64,000 nucleotides of DNA from an uncultured Modestobacter sp. GTDB lineage: Bacteria; Actinomycetota; Actinomycetes; Mycobacteriales; Geodermatophilaceae. Positions 55,880 to 64,000 of the stretch are shown one piece after another (the first letter of the stretch is position 1; each line of letters begins with the position of its first letter). Under the pieces are notes generated by a model. That model made no database searches and was not told where the DNA came from. It worked only from the letters and a program-made list of their open reading frames with translations. Position numbers and translations under genes: made by a program. The stretch spans positions 248,001-312,000 of the forward strand of contig NZ_CANKUD010000001.1 in NCBI RefSeq assembly GCF_947486615.1, in the 5' to 3' direction.

Positions 55880-56497
55880 TCAGGGGCACCCCGGCCCGGC
55901 GCGCAGCCCGGTGAAGACGATCGTGACCAGAGCGTCGGCCAGTGCGTCGGGGGTCAGCCCGCCGTCCGGGCCGTGTCCGGGCCGGTACCACTCGGTGAGG
56001 GAGTTGACCGCCCCGAAGAGCAGCCGGCTGGTGACCGCCGGGTCGACGTCCGGGCGGACGTCCCCCTCGGCCGCGGCCGCGCGCACCAGCTCGGTGACGA
56101 ACCGGTCGAAGGCCCGCCGACGGAGCAGCGCCTCCCGTTCCACCACGGAGTTGCCCCGCACGCGCAGCAGCAGGGTGACGTGCGGCAGTTGCGCGCCGAG
56201 CACCCGGACCGAGCCGCGGACGACGTGCTCCAGCCGGTCGATCGCCGGCCCGGTGGTGGCCCCGGGCTCGGTGGTGACCGCGGAGAGCGCGTCCAGCGCC
56301 CGGTCCAGCGCCAGCCGGAGCAGCTCGCCCTTGCCCGGCACGTGGTGGTAGAGCGCCGACTTGGTGACCCCGAGCCGGGCGGCCACCTCGTCCATGCTGG
56401 TCGCCTCGTAGCCGCGCTCGTTGAACACCGCCACGGCGACGTCCAGCAGCGACTCCAGCGAGTGACCGGGGCGGCCGCGCCGCACCGGCGCGCTCAC
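55880..56497 (-). CDS. TetR-family regulator of phenylacetate genes (PaaR-like)
   Basis: A 205-residue TetR repressor: LESLLDVAVAVFNERGYEAT, SMDEVAARLGVTKSALYHHV (HTH), PGKGELLRLALDRALDALSA, then an all-helical ligand domain ending TPDALADALVTIVFTGL. It is encoded in overlap with paaK (GTGA), opposite paaABCDE, with a palindrome between the divergent operons. By position it is the phenylacetyl-CoA-responsive repressor of the paa genes. GTG start at 56497. Confidence 0.88.
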   Translation of the reverse strand: MSAPVRRGRPGHSLESLLDVAVAVFNERGYEATSMDEVAARLGVTKSALYHHVPGKGELLRLALDRALDALSAVTTEPGATTGPAIDRLEHVVRGSVRVLGAQLPHVTLLLRVRGNSVVEREALLRRRAFDRFVTELVRAAAAEGDVRPDVDPAVTSRLLFGAVNSLTEWYRPGHGPDGGLTPDALADALVTIVFTGLRAGPGCP

Positions 56498-57840
56498 CTG
56501 TGCTCCCGGCGGTCGGTGAGCCGCTGCAGCTTGCCCATCGAGCGGGCCAGCGTGCCGGGGTCGACGATCTGCACCTCCACGGTGACGCCGACGGTCTCCT
56601 TGACCGCGGCCGCCACCTCGGCGGCGGCCGCCGCGCGCCGTCCGGCCGGGCAGTCGGGCCGTGCCTCGACGTGCACGGTGAGGTGGTCCAGCCGCCCGCG
56701 GGTGCTCAGCTCGAGGGAGAAGTGCGGGGACAGGCCCGGGGTGCGCAGCACGACCTCCTCCACCTGCGTCGGGAAGAGGTTCACCCCGCGCAGGATGATC
56801 ATGTCGTCGGTGCGGCCGGTGATCCTCTCGATCCGGCGCATCCCCGGCCGGGCGGTGCCCGGCAGCAACCGGGTCAGGTCGCGGGTGCGGTAGCGGACCA
56901 CCGGCATCGCCTCCTTGGTCAGCGAGGTGAACACCAGCTCCCCCTCCTCCCCCTCGGGCAGCACCTCGCCGGTCACCGGGTCGATCACCTCGGGCAGGAA
57001 GTGGTCCTCCCAGACGTGCAGCCCGTCCTTGGTCTCCACGCACTCCTGCGCGACGCCCGGGCCCATCACCTCCGACAGCCCGTAGACGTCGACGGCGTGC
57101 AGGTCCAGCCGCTCCTCCAGCTCGGTGCGCAGCTGCTCGGTCCACGGTTCGGCGCCGAAGACGCCGATCTCCAGCGAGCAGGCCCGCGGGTCCAGCCCCT
57201 GGGCCTCGAACTCGTCGATGACGGTGAGCATGTAGGACGGCGTGGCCATCACGACCCGTGGCCGGAAGTCGGTGATCAGCTGCACCTGCCGGGGCGTCAT
57301 CCCGCCGGACACCGGGACGACGGTGCAGCCCAGCGCCTCGGCCCCCGCGTGCGCGCCGAGCCCGCCGGTGAACAGCCCGTAGCCGTAGGCGTTGTGCAGC
57401 AGGTCGCCGGCCCGGCCGCCGGCCGCGCGGATCGAGCGGGCCATCACCGCGGCCCAGGTGCGCAGGTCGGTCTCGGTGTAGCCGACGACGGTGGGCCGGC
57501 CGGTGGTGCCCGAGGAGGCGTGCAGCCGGCGCACCTGCTCCCGCGGCACCGCGAACATGCCGAACGGGTACTCCTCGCGCAGGTCGGCCTTGCTGGTGGT
57601 CGGGAAGCGGGCGAGGTCGGCCAGCTCCCGGCAGTCGTCGGGGCGCACGCCCGCGGCGTCGAACGCCCGCCGGTGGTGCGGCACCTGCTCGTAGGCGTGC
57701 CGCAGCGTCCGCCGCAGCCGCTCCAGCTGCAGGGCCCGCAGCTCGTCGACGCCCATCCGCTCGGCCGGGTCCAGCAGCTCCGGCTCCGGCGCCGTCCCCA
57801 GCCGCCGCGGCGTCCGGGCCACCGTGCTGTCCGTCGTCAT
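56494..57840 (-). CDS. paaK: Phenylacetate-CoA ligase
   Basis: A 448-residue ANL-superfamily ligase converting phenylacetate, ATP and CoA into phenylacetyl-CoA, the first step of aerobic phenylacetate degradation. Family motifs: [20 protein letters not shown], the AMP-binding [16 protein letters not shown] (residues about 91-106), [52 protein letters not shown] and the C-terminal GKLQRL with the catalytic Lys. ATG at 57840. Divergent from paaA across a TetR operator; overlaps the downstream TetR gene. Confidence 0.96.
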   Translation of the reverse strand: MTTDSTVARTPRRLGTAPEPELLDPAERMGVDELRALQLERLRRTLRHAYEQVPHHRRAFDAAGVRPDDCRELADLARFPTTSKADLREEYPFGMFAVPREQVRRLHASSGTTGRPTVVGYTETDLRTWAAVMARSIRAAGGRAGDLLHNAYGYGLFTGGLGAHAGAEALGCTVVPVSGGMTPRQVQLITDFRPRVVMATPSYMLTVIDEFEAQGLDPRACSLEIGVFGAEPWTEQLRTELEERLDLHAVDVYGLSEVMGPGVAQECVETKDGLHVWEDHFLPEVIDPVTGEVLPEGEEGELVFTSLTKEAMPVVRYRTRDLTRLLPGTARPGMRRIERITGRTDDMIILRGVNLFPTQVEEVVLRTPGLSPHFSLELSTRGRLDHLTVHVEARPDCPAGRRAAAAAEVAAAVKETVGVTVEVQIVDPGTLARSMGKLQRLTDRREHR

Positions 57841-57905
57841 CGTCGTCCCCTCGTCGGCCGGCTCGGCCCGGGCGCTTGTGCCGGCGCGTGGCCTCGGTCA
57901 CACTA

Positions 57906-57927
57906 TTACTGACCGCTCGGTCGGTAA
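57906..57927. promoter_or_regulatory. TetR-type operator between paaK and paaA
   Basis: Inverted repeat TTACTGACC-GCTC-GGTCGGTAA (one mismatch per arm), 33 bases upstream of the paaA ATG and inside the divergent promoter region. The ACCGACC...GGTCGGT core matches the type of site bound by PaaR-like TetR repressors. Confidence 0.75.
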
Positions 57928-57959
57928 ATGGTCGGCGGCAGCTGCTCGGAGGAGATGCG

Positions 57960-58910
57960 ATGACGGCCCCCGCGCTCGACCGGACCCTCGACGAGGCCGC
58001 GCTGCAGGCCCGGTTCGACGCCACGATCGCGGCCGGCCACCGGATCGAGCCGCGCGACTGGATGCCCGAGGGCTACCGGAAGACCCTGGTCCGGCAGATC
58101 GCCCAGCACGCGCACTCGGAGATCATCGGCATGCAGCCCGAGGGCGACTGGCTGCTGGCCGCGCCCAGCCTGCGGCGCAAGGCCGTGCTGCTGGCCAAGG
58201 TGCAGGACGAGGCCGGCCACGGCCTCTACCTGTACTCGGCGGCCGAGACGCTCGGCGCCGACCGGGCCGACCTCACCGACAAGCTCATCGAGCGCCGGCA
58301 GAAGTACAGCTCGATCTTCAACTACCCGACGCTGACCTACGCCGACGTCGGCGTCATCGGCTGGCTGGTCGACGGCGCGGCGATCTGCAACCAGGTGCCG
58401 CTGTGCCGGTCGAGCTACGGCCCGTACGCCCGGGCGATGATCCGGGTCTGCAAGGAGGAGTCCTTCCACCAGCGGCAGGGCTACGAGCTGCTGATGACCA
58501 TGATGGGCGGCACGCCCGAGCAGCAGGCGATGGTGCAGGACGCCGTCGACCGCTGGTGGTGGCCCTCGCTGATGATGTTCGGCCCGCCGGACGACGAGAG
58601 CCCCAACTCCGCGCAGTCGATGGCCTGGGGCATCAAGCGGCACAGCAACGACGAGCTGCGCCAGCGCTTCGTGGACATGACCGTGCCGCAGGCCGCCGTC
58701 CTCGGGGTCACCCTGCCCGACCCCGAGCTCGCGCTGGACGAGGCGACCGGGCGCTACCGGTTCGGCCCGATCGACTGGTCGGAGCTGCAGCGGGTGATCA
58801 GCGGACAGGGCCCGTGCAACGACGAGCGGATCGCCCGCCGCCGCGCGGCCCGGGACGACAACGCCTGGGTCACCGAGGCCGCCACGGCGTACGCGGAGAA
58901 GCACGCGTGA
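57960..58910 (+). CDS. paaA: Phenylacetyl-CoA epoxidase subunit A
   Basis: A 316-residue catalytic, di-iron subunit of the multicomponent epoxidase that converts phenylacetyl-CoA to ring-1,2-epoxyphenylacetyl-CoA. Bacterial-multicomponent-oxygenase-like ligand motifs are visible: [35 protein letters not shown] (E-x-x-H) and [17 protein letters not shown] (E-x-x-H). The highly conserved [20 protein letters not shown] also fits. The start at 57960 has GGAGGAG. First gene of the paaABCDE operon. Confidence 0.97.
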   Translation: MTAPALDRTLDEAALQARFDATIAAGHRIEPRDWMPEGYRKTLVRQIAQHAHSEIIGMQPEGDWLLAAPSLRRKAVLLAKVQDEAGHGLYLYSAAETLGADRADLTDKLIERRQKYSSIFNYPTLTYADVGVIGWLVDGAAICNQVPLCRSSYGPYARAMIRVCKEESFHQRQGYELLMTMMGGTPEQQAMVQDAVDRWWWPSLMMFGPPDDESPNSAQSMAWGIKRHSNDELRQRFVDMTVPQAAVLGVTLPDPELALDEATGRYRFGPIDWSELQRVISGQGPCNDERIARRRAARDDNAWVTEAATAYAEKHA

Positions 58911-59272
58911 CCGAGTTGACGGCGGAGGGCGGGCACGGCGCCGTCCCGACCGGGCCGGAGGTGCCGGTGGCCGACCGGCCGGCGGTCAGCCGTCGGGACT
59001 GGCCGCTCTACGAGGTCTTCGTCCGGGGCAAGCGCGGGCTCAACCACGTGCACGTCGGCTCGCTGCACGCTCCGGACGACGAGATGGCGGTGCACGCCGC
59101 CCGCGACGTCTACACCCGGCGCAACGAGGGCGTGAGCATCTGGGTGGTGCAGGCCGCGGACATCACCGCCTCCAGCCCGGACGAGAAGGACCCGATGTTC
59201 GCCCCCAGCGGCGACAAGGTCTACCGGCACCCGACGTTCTACGAGATCCCCGACGACGTCCCGCACATCTGA
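58907..59272 (+). CDS. paaB: Phenylacetyl-CoA epoxidase subunit B
   Basis: A 121-residue small subunit that bridges PaaAC heterodimers. The family core [60 protein letters not shown] and [11 protein letters not shown] is complete; the first about 28 residues are a variable extension. GTG at 58907 overlaps the paaA stop (GTGA). Confidence 0.96.
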   Translation: MTELTAEGGHGAVPTGPEVPVADRPAVSRRDWPLYEVFVRGKRGLNHVHVGSLHAPDDEMAVHAARDVYTRRNEGVSIWVVQAADITASSPDEKDPMFAPSGDKVYRHPTFYEIPDDVPHI

Positions 59273-59273
59273 G

Positions 59274-59333
59274 GAAGGACCCCCTCTCCCCCACCACCTT
59301 CGTTCCTCGGGCGGCGGGGCCCTGGGAGGGGGC
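59274..59333. repeat. Structured intergenic repeat, copy B (hairpin)
   Basis: Begins GAAGGACCCCCTCTCCCCCA and ends GGGAGGGGGCC, paralleling the copy at 4539. The arms CCCCCTCTCCC (59280-59290) and GGGAGGGGG (59324-59332) pair. Compared with copy A, both arms changed together, keeping the stem. It lies between paaB and paaC, where it could attenuate the operon. Confidence 0.6.
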
Positions 59334-59364
59334 CATGGTGACCGCGAGCGAGGGAGGTTGCGGG

Positions 59365-60276
59365 ATGGCGCACGAGGAGACCGTGTACGACGCGCTTGAC
59401 CATGCGCACGGGGGTGAGGGGCAGTGGGCGTTCGGCACCGGGTTCGACGAGCCGCTGGCCGGCGTCGACACCACGGTGCCCGACGGGATCGACCCGGCCG
59501 ACCTCGGCGAGTACTGCCTGATGCTCGGCGACGACGCCCTGGTGCTCGCCCAGCGGCTGACCGAGTGGATGACCGCCGCCCCCGAGCTGGAGGAGGAGGT
59601 CGCGCTCGGCAACACCGCCCTCGACCTGCTCGGCCAGGCCCGGCTGCTGCTGGCCCGGGCCGGCTCGGTCGGCGTCCTGGGCCGCAGCCGGGAGCGGACC
59701 ACGCCGACCGTCCCGGACGAGGACGCCCTCGCCTACTTCCGCGACCCCGACGAGTTCCGGTGCACCGGGCTGATGGCGGCCCCGGGCGGGGACTTCGGCC
59801 GGACCATGGTCCGGCTGCTGGCCGCGTCCACCCTGCGGCTGGCGGTCCTCACCCGGCTGCGCGACTCGCGCGACCCTGTGCTCGCCGCGATCGCGGCCAA
59901 GGGCGTACACGAGCTGACCTACCACCGCGACCACGCGGCCCGCTGGGTGCTCCGGCTGGGCGACGGGACGCCGGAGTCGCACCGCCGCGCACAGGCCGGG
60001 GTGGACGCCGTCTGGCCGCTGCTGGCCGAGGTCCTCTCCGCCACCGACGTCGAGCGCCGCCTCGTCACCGCCGGCGTCGCGGTCGACCCGGCCGGCACCC
60101 GCGACGAGGTGCGGGCCGTGCTCACCCAGGTGCTCGACCAGGCGACCCTGCGCGTGCCGGAGTGGCCCGCCGACGTCCCGCCGCGCGGCCGCACCGGCGA
60201 GCACTCCCCCGAGCTGACCACCCTGCTTGCCACCCTCCAGGGCCTGGCCCGCCAGCACCCCGCGGCCACCTGGTGA
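59365..60276 (+). CDS. paaC: Phenylacetyl-CoA epoxidase subunit C
   Basis: A 303-residue structural subunit that pairs with PaaA. Pattern: YDALDHAHGGEGQWAFGTGF, GDDALVLAQRLTEWMTAAPE, LEEEVALGNTALDLLGQARL, EDALAYFRDPDEFRCTGLMA and AKGVHELTYHRDHAARWVLR, with the degenerate di-iron motifs expected of PaaC. ATG 59365 is preferred over 59335 because GGGAGG lies 7 bases upstream. It overlaps the paaD start at its 3' end. Confidence 0.96.
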   Translation: MAHEETVYDALDHAHGGEGQWAFGTGFDEPLAGVDTTVPDGIDPADLGEYCLMLGDDALVLAQRLTEWMTAAPELEEEVALGNTALDLLGQARLLLARAGSVGVLGRSRERTTPTVPDEDALAYFRDPDEFRCTGLMAAPGGDFGRTMVRLLAASTLRLAVLTRLRDSRDPVLAAIAAKGVHELTYHRDHAARWVLRLGDGTPESHRRAQAGVDAVWPLLAEVLSATDVERRLVTAGVAVDPAGTRDEVRAVLTQVLDQATLRVPEWPADVPPRGRTGEHSPELTTLLATLQGLARQHPAATW

Positions 60277-60836
60277 CCGCCAGCCCCGGCCATGTTCGCC
60301 ACCATGGCCGCCCGTCGGACGCCGTCCCCGGCCATGCCGGCGAACACGGCCGGGCTCGGGCGGTGGCCGAGGGGGTGACTGATCCGGAGCTGCCGTTGCT
60401 GACCCTCGCCGACCTCGGGGTGCTGAGGGACGTCCGGGTCGAGGACGGCGTCGTGGTCGTGGAGATCACCCCGACCTGGTCGGGCTGCCCGGCGATGGGC
60501 GTGATGCGTGCCGACCTGGTGCACGCCCTGCACCGGGCCGGGTTCGCCGAGGTCGACGTGCGCACCGTGCTCTCCCCCGCCTGGAGCACCGACTGGATCA
60601 CCGCCGAGGGGCGCAGCAAGCTCGCCGCCGGCGGCATCGCCCCACCCGGGCCGGCACCGGTGCACACCACCGGCCCGGTGCCGCTGACCCTGGGGCCGAG
60701 CCGGCGGACGGCGGCCTGCCCGGTCTGCGGGTCGCCCGACTCGGTCGAGATCAGCGCGTTCAGCGGCACCGCCTGCAAGGCGCTGCGCCGCTGCCGCAGC
60801 TGTGCCGAGCCCTTCGAACAGCTCAAGGAGCGCTGA
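60273..60836 (+). CDS. paaD: Phenylacetate pathway Fe-S assembly-type protein PaaD
   Basis: A 187-residue protein of the PaaD/SufT-like MIP18 group, thought to mature the epoxidase system's Fe-S partner. Core: VTDPELPLLTLADLGVLRDV, EITPTWSGCPAMGVMRADLV, and the C-terminal zinc/Fe-S knuckles TAACPVCGSPDSV and RRCRSCAEPFEQLKER. The N-terminus carries about 30 extra residues (SPGHVRHHGRPSDAVPGHAG) encoded by the nested inverted repeat at 60286-60353, absent from typical PaaD. GTG 60273 overlaps paaC; GTG 60363 after the repeat is an alternative start giving the usual length. Confidence 0.93.
   Translation: MTASPGHVRHHGRPSDAVPGHAGEHGRARAVAEGVTDPELPLLTLADLGVLRDVRVEDGVVVVEITPTWSGCPAMGVMRADLVHALHRAGFAEVDVRTVLSPAWSTDWITAEGRSKLAAGGIAPPGPAPVHTTGPVPLTLGPSRRTAACPVCGSPDSVEISAFSGTACKALRRCRSCAEPFEQLKER
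60286..60353. repeat. Nested inverted repeat inserted at the paaD 5' end
   Basis: Outer arms CCGGCCATGTTCGCC (60286-60300) and GGCGAACACGGCCGG (60339-60353), with one G-T-type mismatch; inside, ATGGCC and GGCCAT repeat the theme. It keeps the reading frame open. It looks like a palindromic element that landed in coding sequence. Confidence 0.65.
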
Positions 60837-61903
60837 TGTCCCGGCGCAGGCCGCAGTTCCACCCGCTGACCGTCGCCGGGGTCGAGCGGCTCACCGACGA
60901 CGCGGTGGCGGTGACCTTCGCCGTCCCCGACGAACTCGCCGAGGTCTACCGCTTCTCCCCCGGCCAGGCGCTCACCCTGCGCCGGGTGGACGGCGACCGG
61001 GACGAGCGCCGCTCGTACTCCATCTGCGCCCCGGTCGGCGCCCCGCCCCGGGTGGGCGTGCGCGAGGTCCCCGGGGGCTTCTTCTCCTCCTGGCTGGTGC
61101 ACGAGGTGCGGCCGGGCGACCGGATCGACGTGCTGCCACCGGCCGGGACGTTCACCGCCGACCTGTCCGTGCCCGGTGACCACGTGTTCGTCGTCGCCGG
61201 CTCCGGGATCACCCCGGCGCTGTCGCTGGCCGGCTCGGTGCTGCGCGACGGGACGTCGACGGTGACGGTGTTCTACGGCAACCGCCGGACGAACACGGTG
61301 ATGTTCGCCGACGAGCTGGCCGACCTGAAGGACCGGTACGGCTCCCGGCTGCAGCTGGTGCACGTGCTCTCCCGGGAGCCCCGGGACGCCGAGCTGACCA
61401 GCGGCCGGCTGGACGGTGACCGGCTGCGCCGGCTGGTCGGCTCGCTGGTCGACGTGCCGGCGGTGGACCACTGGTGGCTGTGCGGCCCGCACGGCATGGT
61501 CACCGAGGCCCGCGAGCTGCTGGCAGAGCAGGGCGTGCCGGGCGGGCGGGTGCACCAGGAGCTGTTCTTCGTCGACGACGTCCCGCCGGAGCCGGTGCGC
61601 GGCGACGAGCAGACCGTCGAGGGCCCCAGCGCCGAGGTGACCGTGGTGCTGGACGGCCGGACGACGACGCTGGCCCTGCCGCGCGACGTGCCGGTGCTCG
61701 ACTCGGCCCAGCGGGTGCGCGGTGACCTGCCGTTCGCCTGCAAGGGCGGGGTGTGCGGCACCTGCCGGGCCCGGGTCACCGCCGGCGAGGTGACCATGCG
61801 CCGCAACTACGCCCTGGAGGCCGCCGAGGTCGATGCCGGCTACGTGCTGACCTGCCAGAGCCTGCCGGTGTCGGACCAGGTCACCGTGGACTACGACGCC
61901 TGA
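60836..61903 (+). CDS. paaE: Phenylacetyl-CoA epoxidase reductase subunit
   Basis: A 355-residue NADPH reductase delivering electrons to PaaA. FAD domain RRSYSICAPVGAPPRVGVRE, NAD(P) domain VVAGSGITPALSLAGSVL and WWLCGPHGMVTEARELL, and a C-terminal plant-type ferredoxin with FACKGGVCGTCRARVTAGEV and LTCQSLPVS, giving the four Cys of a [2Fe-2S] cluster. ATG overlaps the paaD stop by one base (TGATG). Last gene of the operon; a hairpin terminator follows. Confidence 0.97.
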   Translation: MSRRRPQFHPLTVAGVERLTDDAVAVTFAVPDELAEVYRFSPGQALTLRRVDGDRDERRSYSICAPVGAPPRVGVREVPGGFFSSWLVHEVRPGDRIDVLPPAGTFTADLSVPGDHVFVVAGSGITPALSLAGSVLRDGTSTVTVFYGNRRTNTVMFADELADLKDRYGSRLQLVHVLSREPRDAELTSGRLDGDRLRRLVGSLVDVPAVDHWWLCGPHGMVTEARELLAEQGVPGGRVHQELFFVDDVPPEPVRGDEQTVEGPSAEVTVVLDGRTTTLALPRDVPVLDSAQRVRGDLPFACKGGVCGTCRARVTAGEVTMRRNYALEAAEVDAGYVLTCQSLPVSDQVTVDYDA

Positions 61904-61994
61904 GGGCGCCGGGAGCATCGCAGGGAGCGCCAGCGACCGAGGAGCGGACCGGCGGCGTCAGGCGTCCGATGTACTCGACGCCTGAGGGCGCCGG
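61894..61994. repeat. 19-bp direct repeat of the paaE 3' end
   Basis: CGACGCCTGAGGGCGCCGG occurs at 61894-61912 (containing the paaE stop) and again at 61976-61994; an inverted copy of GACGCCTGA (TCAGGCGTC) lies between at about 61957. Probably a small local duplication. Confidence 0.6.
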
Positions 61995-62029
61995 CCGCGG
62001 GAGGGCGTGCCCCGCCCACGGCCGGCGCC
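61987..62029. terminator. Bidirectional terminator between paaE and the epimerase gene
   Basis: Arms GGCGCCGGCCG (61987-61997) and CGGCCGGCGCC (62019-62029) form a perfect 11-bp stem, with further pairing possible in the GC-rich loop. The genes on both sides converge here. Confidence 0.75.
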
Positions 62030-62036
62030 CGATGGC

Positions 62037-63302
62037 TCAGTTGTCCAGCTCGAACACCGTGGTGCTCTCGTACACCTCGCCCGGGCGCAGCTCGGTGGAC
62101 GGGAAACCGGGCTGGTTCGGGGAGTCGGGGAAGTGCTGGGTCTCCAGCGCCAGCCCGTCGCTCTGCCGGTAGACGCTGCCGCCGGTGCCGACGATGGTGC
62201 CGTCGAGGAAGTTGCCGGAGTAGAACTGCAGCCCGGGCTCCGTGGTCTCGATGGTCAGCGTGCGGCCGCTCTCCGGGTCGTGCAGCTCGGCGGCCTCCTC
62301 CAGCTCGTCCTCGCCGTCCGAGCCCTCCCGGGCGCCGTCGTCGTCCCGGTCGAGCACCCAGTTGTGGTCGTAGCCCTGGCCGTAGAGCAGCTGCTGGTCG
62401 GCGACCCGGATGCGGGCCCCGATGGCGGTGGCGTCCCGGAAGTCGAACGGGGTGCCCTCCACGGGTGCGATCTCGCCGGTCGGGATGAGCGTCTCGTCGA
62501 CCGGGGTGTACGCGTCGGCGTCGATCTCCAGCTCGTGGTCGTAGATCGTCCCGGAGCCCTCGCCGCCGAGGTTCCAGTAGGTGTGCTGGGTCAGGTTGAC
62601 CACGGTCGGCGCGTCGGTGGTGGCCTCGTAGTGGACGGTCAGCCGCTCCTGCCGGTCCACGCTGTAGGTGACGGTGGTGGTGAGCGTGCCGGGGAAGCCC
62701 TGGTCGCCGTCCGGGCTGACCAGCTGCAACTGCAGGGCGGCGACCCGGCGGTCACCGACCGGGGTCGCGGCCCACACCCGGTCGTCGAAGCCCTCGGGTC
62801 CGCCGTGCAGGGTGTTCGGCCCGTCGTTGAGCGGCAGCTGGTAGGTCTCGCCGTCGAGGTCGAAGGTGCCCCCGGCGATCCGGTTGCCGTAGCGGCCGAT
62901 GAGCGAGCCGAAGTACGGGTCGGCGTCGGAGGCGTACCCGGCCACGTCCGGGAAGCCCAGGACGACGTTCTCCACCTGGCCGTGCCGGTCGGGCACCTCG
63001 AGGGTCTGGATCACCCCGCCGTAGGTCAGCACCCGCACCGTCATGTCCCCGTGGCGCAGCGTCCAGCGCTCGACCGGCGTGCCGTCGGGGGCGGTGCCGA
63101 AGGGCTCGACGGTGGTGCTCGCCTGCCCGCGGCCGTGGCCGCCGCCGCGGTCGGGGCGGTCCTCGGTGGCGCCGGCCGGTGCCGCGACGCTGCCGACGAG
63201 CAGGCCGGTGCTGAGCGCGGCGACCAGCGGCCAGGAGCGCCGTCGGCGGCGGCCGGCCACGGCGGTGGGGTGGGAAGAGGGCAGGGGCACACGTCCAGGC
63301 AT
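62037..63302 (-). CDS. Secreted aldose 1-epimerase (galactose mutarotase-like)
   Basis: A 421-residue exported enzyme. A signal peptide (RRRSWPLVAALSTGLLVGSV, AAPAGA) ends near residue 45. The mutarotase fold follows: LTYGGVIQTLEVPDRHG, VVLGFPDVAGYASDADPYFG, LIGRYGNRIAGGTFDLDG, NDGPNTLHGGPEGFDDRVW (catalytic His region), NLTQHTYWNLGG (second His) and LQFYSGNFLDG, FPSTELRPGEVY (catalytic Glu near the end). An acidic insert (DDDGAREGSDGEDELEEAAE) is unusual. Interconverts sugar anomers outside the cell. ATG at 63302. Confidence 0.92.
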   Translation of the reverse strand: MPGRVPLPSSHPTAVAGRRRRRSWPLVAALSTGLLVGSVAAPAGATEDRPDRGGGHGRGQASTTVEPFGTAPDGTPVERWTLRHGDMTVRVLTYGGVIQTLEVPDRHGQVENVVLGFPDVAGYASDADPYFGSLIGRYGNRIAGGTFDLDGETYQLPLNDGPNTLHGGPEGFDDRVWAATPVGDRRVAALQLQLVSPDGDQGFPGTLTTTVTYSVDRQERLTVHYEATTDAPTVVNLTQHTYWNLGGEGSGTIYDHELEIDADAYTPVDETLIPTGEIAPVEGTPFDFRDATAIGARIRVADQQLLYGQGYDHNWVLDRDDDGAREGSDGEDELEEAAELHDPESGRTLTIETTEPGLQFYSGNFLDGTIVGTGGSVYRQSDGLALETQHFPDSPNQPGFPSTELRPGEVYESTTVFELDN

Positions 63303-63446
63303 GCGGGACTCCGTCGTCCGTCGCGGTGGCAGGTGCACGTGCCCCTCGACACCGGAACGGCGAACGGGGACGTGCCCTCGGTCGGTCCTGTGGAACGCAG
63401 TCGACGGTAGGGACGCCGCCGAGCGCCTGTCAATGGCGGGTCGGGG

Positions 63447-63761
63447 TCAGTCCCGGCCGACCGTGGCCGTGCTCCGCGACCGGTAGAGCAGGTCGCCGTG
63501 CTCAGCTTGGTGCCGAGCGATGTAGCCCTCGACGAAGGGGCACACGGCCAGCACCCGCAGTCCCTGGCGGCGGACGTCGTCCAGCGCCTGACGCACCAGG
63601 GCCGAGGCGACGCCCCGCCCCTCGTGCCCGGGGTACACCTCGGTGTGGGTGAACACGACGAGCTCCGCCGTCTTCAGGTACTCCGCGATCGCGGCCAGCT
63701 CACCGCCGACGCGCCCCTCGTAGCGGTGCTGCTCGCTCGCGTCGGTCATCTCGACCTGCAT
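63447..63761 (-). CDS. GNAT-type N-acetyltransferase (YjdJ/Gcn5-related)
   Basis: A 104-residue small acetyltransferase of the YidJ/YjdJ type: YEGRVGGELAAIAEYLKTAE, LVVFTHTEVYPGHEGRGVAS (acetyl-CoA pyrophosphate loop, usual Q/R-x-x-G-x-G/A with GHEGRGVAS), ALVRQALDDVRRQGLRVLAV and CPFVEGYIARHQAEHGDLL. Short members acetylate small molecules or proteins. Start ATG 63761 or 63749. Monocistronic, divergent from the ligase at the right edge. Confidence 0.9.
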   Translation of the reverse strand: MQVEMTDASEQHRYEGRVGGELAAIAEYLKTAELVVFTHTEVYPGHEGRGVASALVRQALDDVRRQGLRVLAVCPFVEGYIARHQAEHGDLLYRSRSTATVGRD

Positions 63762-63877
63762 GGTCGTCCCCTCTCGCCGCCCGGGTGGTCGGCCACATCC
63801 TGGCCGGGCCGGGACCGTGCGAGGGCGCCGGGGTGCGGCCGCCCGCTGATCGCCGTCGTCGCTGCGACCATGGCGGC

Positions 63878-64000
63878 GTGCTGCTCGCCGACGTCCTCGC
63901 CACCTCTGCCACCGTCACCGCGACCAGGTCCCGGACGGCGAAGGCCACGGCGATCGCGGACCTGCTCCGCCGGGCTGCCACCGACGAGGTCGAGCCGGTG
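63878..64000 (+). CDS. ATP-dependent DNA ligase, N-terminal fragment
   Basis: The first 41 codons, starting GTG at 63878, read MLLADVLATSATVTATRSRT then AKATAIADLLRRAATDEVEP V, running off the right edge. This is the characteristic N-terminal segment (LLAD...TS..V..T..R..K...LADLL) of actinobacterial ATP-dependent DNA ligases of the LigB type. The catalytic domain is outside the window, so the call rests on this segment alone. Confidence 0.7.
   Translation, partial: MLLADVLATSATVTATRSRTAKATAIADLLRRAATDEVEPV

Noticed and set aside
61894-61994. Direct repeats considered as ends of an insertion
   Set aside because: Only 63 bases lie between the copies and contain no gene; local duplication is simpler.

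Overview
The window is very GC-rich bacterial DNA. Its many GTG starts, dense ATGA/GTGA stop-start overlaps, actinobacteria-typical small families (a DUF5703-like protein, DUF2254, DUF421) and gene mix point to an actinobacterium, most likely Geodermatophilaceae (Blastococcus/Modestobacter/Geodermatophilus type). The family placement is inference; no rRNA or other taxonomic marker is present. No CRISPR array, rRNA operon, transposase or integrase was seen.

Left part (1-9 kb): a phosphoketolase-acetate kinase pair (the kinase runs off the left edge), a beta-propeller lipoprotein, small proteins, a quinone oxidoreductase, a SpoIIE-type phosphatase, a short-chain dehydrogenase and an M20 peptidase. 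At 9.03 kb lies a tRNA-Leu(GAG). Immediately downstream, a 2.1-kb islet (GIY-YIG nuclease, decayed DUF1428 gene, RelB/RelE toxin-antitoxin pair) is bounded by a degenerate direct repeat of the tRNA 3' end and its terminator, which looks like a past tRNA-targeted integration.

11-30 kb: an F420/NADP-type reductase, a glycerophosphodiesterase, a hydrolase, a 915-residue LuxR-type ATPase regulator with remnants of two further LuxR genes beside it, an uncharacterised two-gene operon, a LysM cell-wall protein behind a c-di-AMP (ydaO) riboswitch, a VanY peptidase divergent from a VanR/VanS-like two-component system, a MarR/NmrA divergent pair with two operator-like repeats, a methyltransferase with an overlapping 12-codon leader ORF, a broken hydrolase gene, and a DrrAB-type ABC exporter behind a SoxR/MerR-architecture promoter.

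29-45 kb: TerC behind a yybP-ykoY (Mn2+) riboswitch with a visible Shine-Dalgarno switch, an MFS carrier, a TSUP permease, an FAD oxidoreductase in an operon with an XRE regulator and a DUF2975 membrane protein, a second cell-wall protein sharing the LysM protein's C-terminal domain, a proton antiporter, BrkB, hydrolases, and a response regulator-histidine kinase-GerMN lipoprotein operon. A second copy of that three-gene module lies at 48.0-50.8 kb. Between them are STAS-domain proteins, DUF421, DUF2254 and zinc-ribbon proteins.

50-64 kb: an operon of a molybdopterin oxidoreductase whose expected [4Fe-4S] cysteines are replaced, a small helical protein and a YaaH-type transporter; small membrane proteins; then the phenylacetate catabolic cluster (paaABCDE forward, paaK and a TetR regulator divergent, with a palindromic operator between), a secreted aldose epimerase, a GNAT acetyltransferase and the first codons of an ATP-dependent DNA ligase. 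Structured repeats (a hairpin with compensatory stem changes at 4.54 and 59.27 kb, and a nested inverted repeat inside the start of paaD) suggest a dispersed genomic repeat family.
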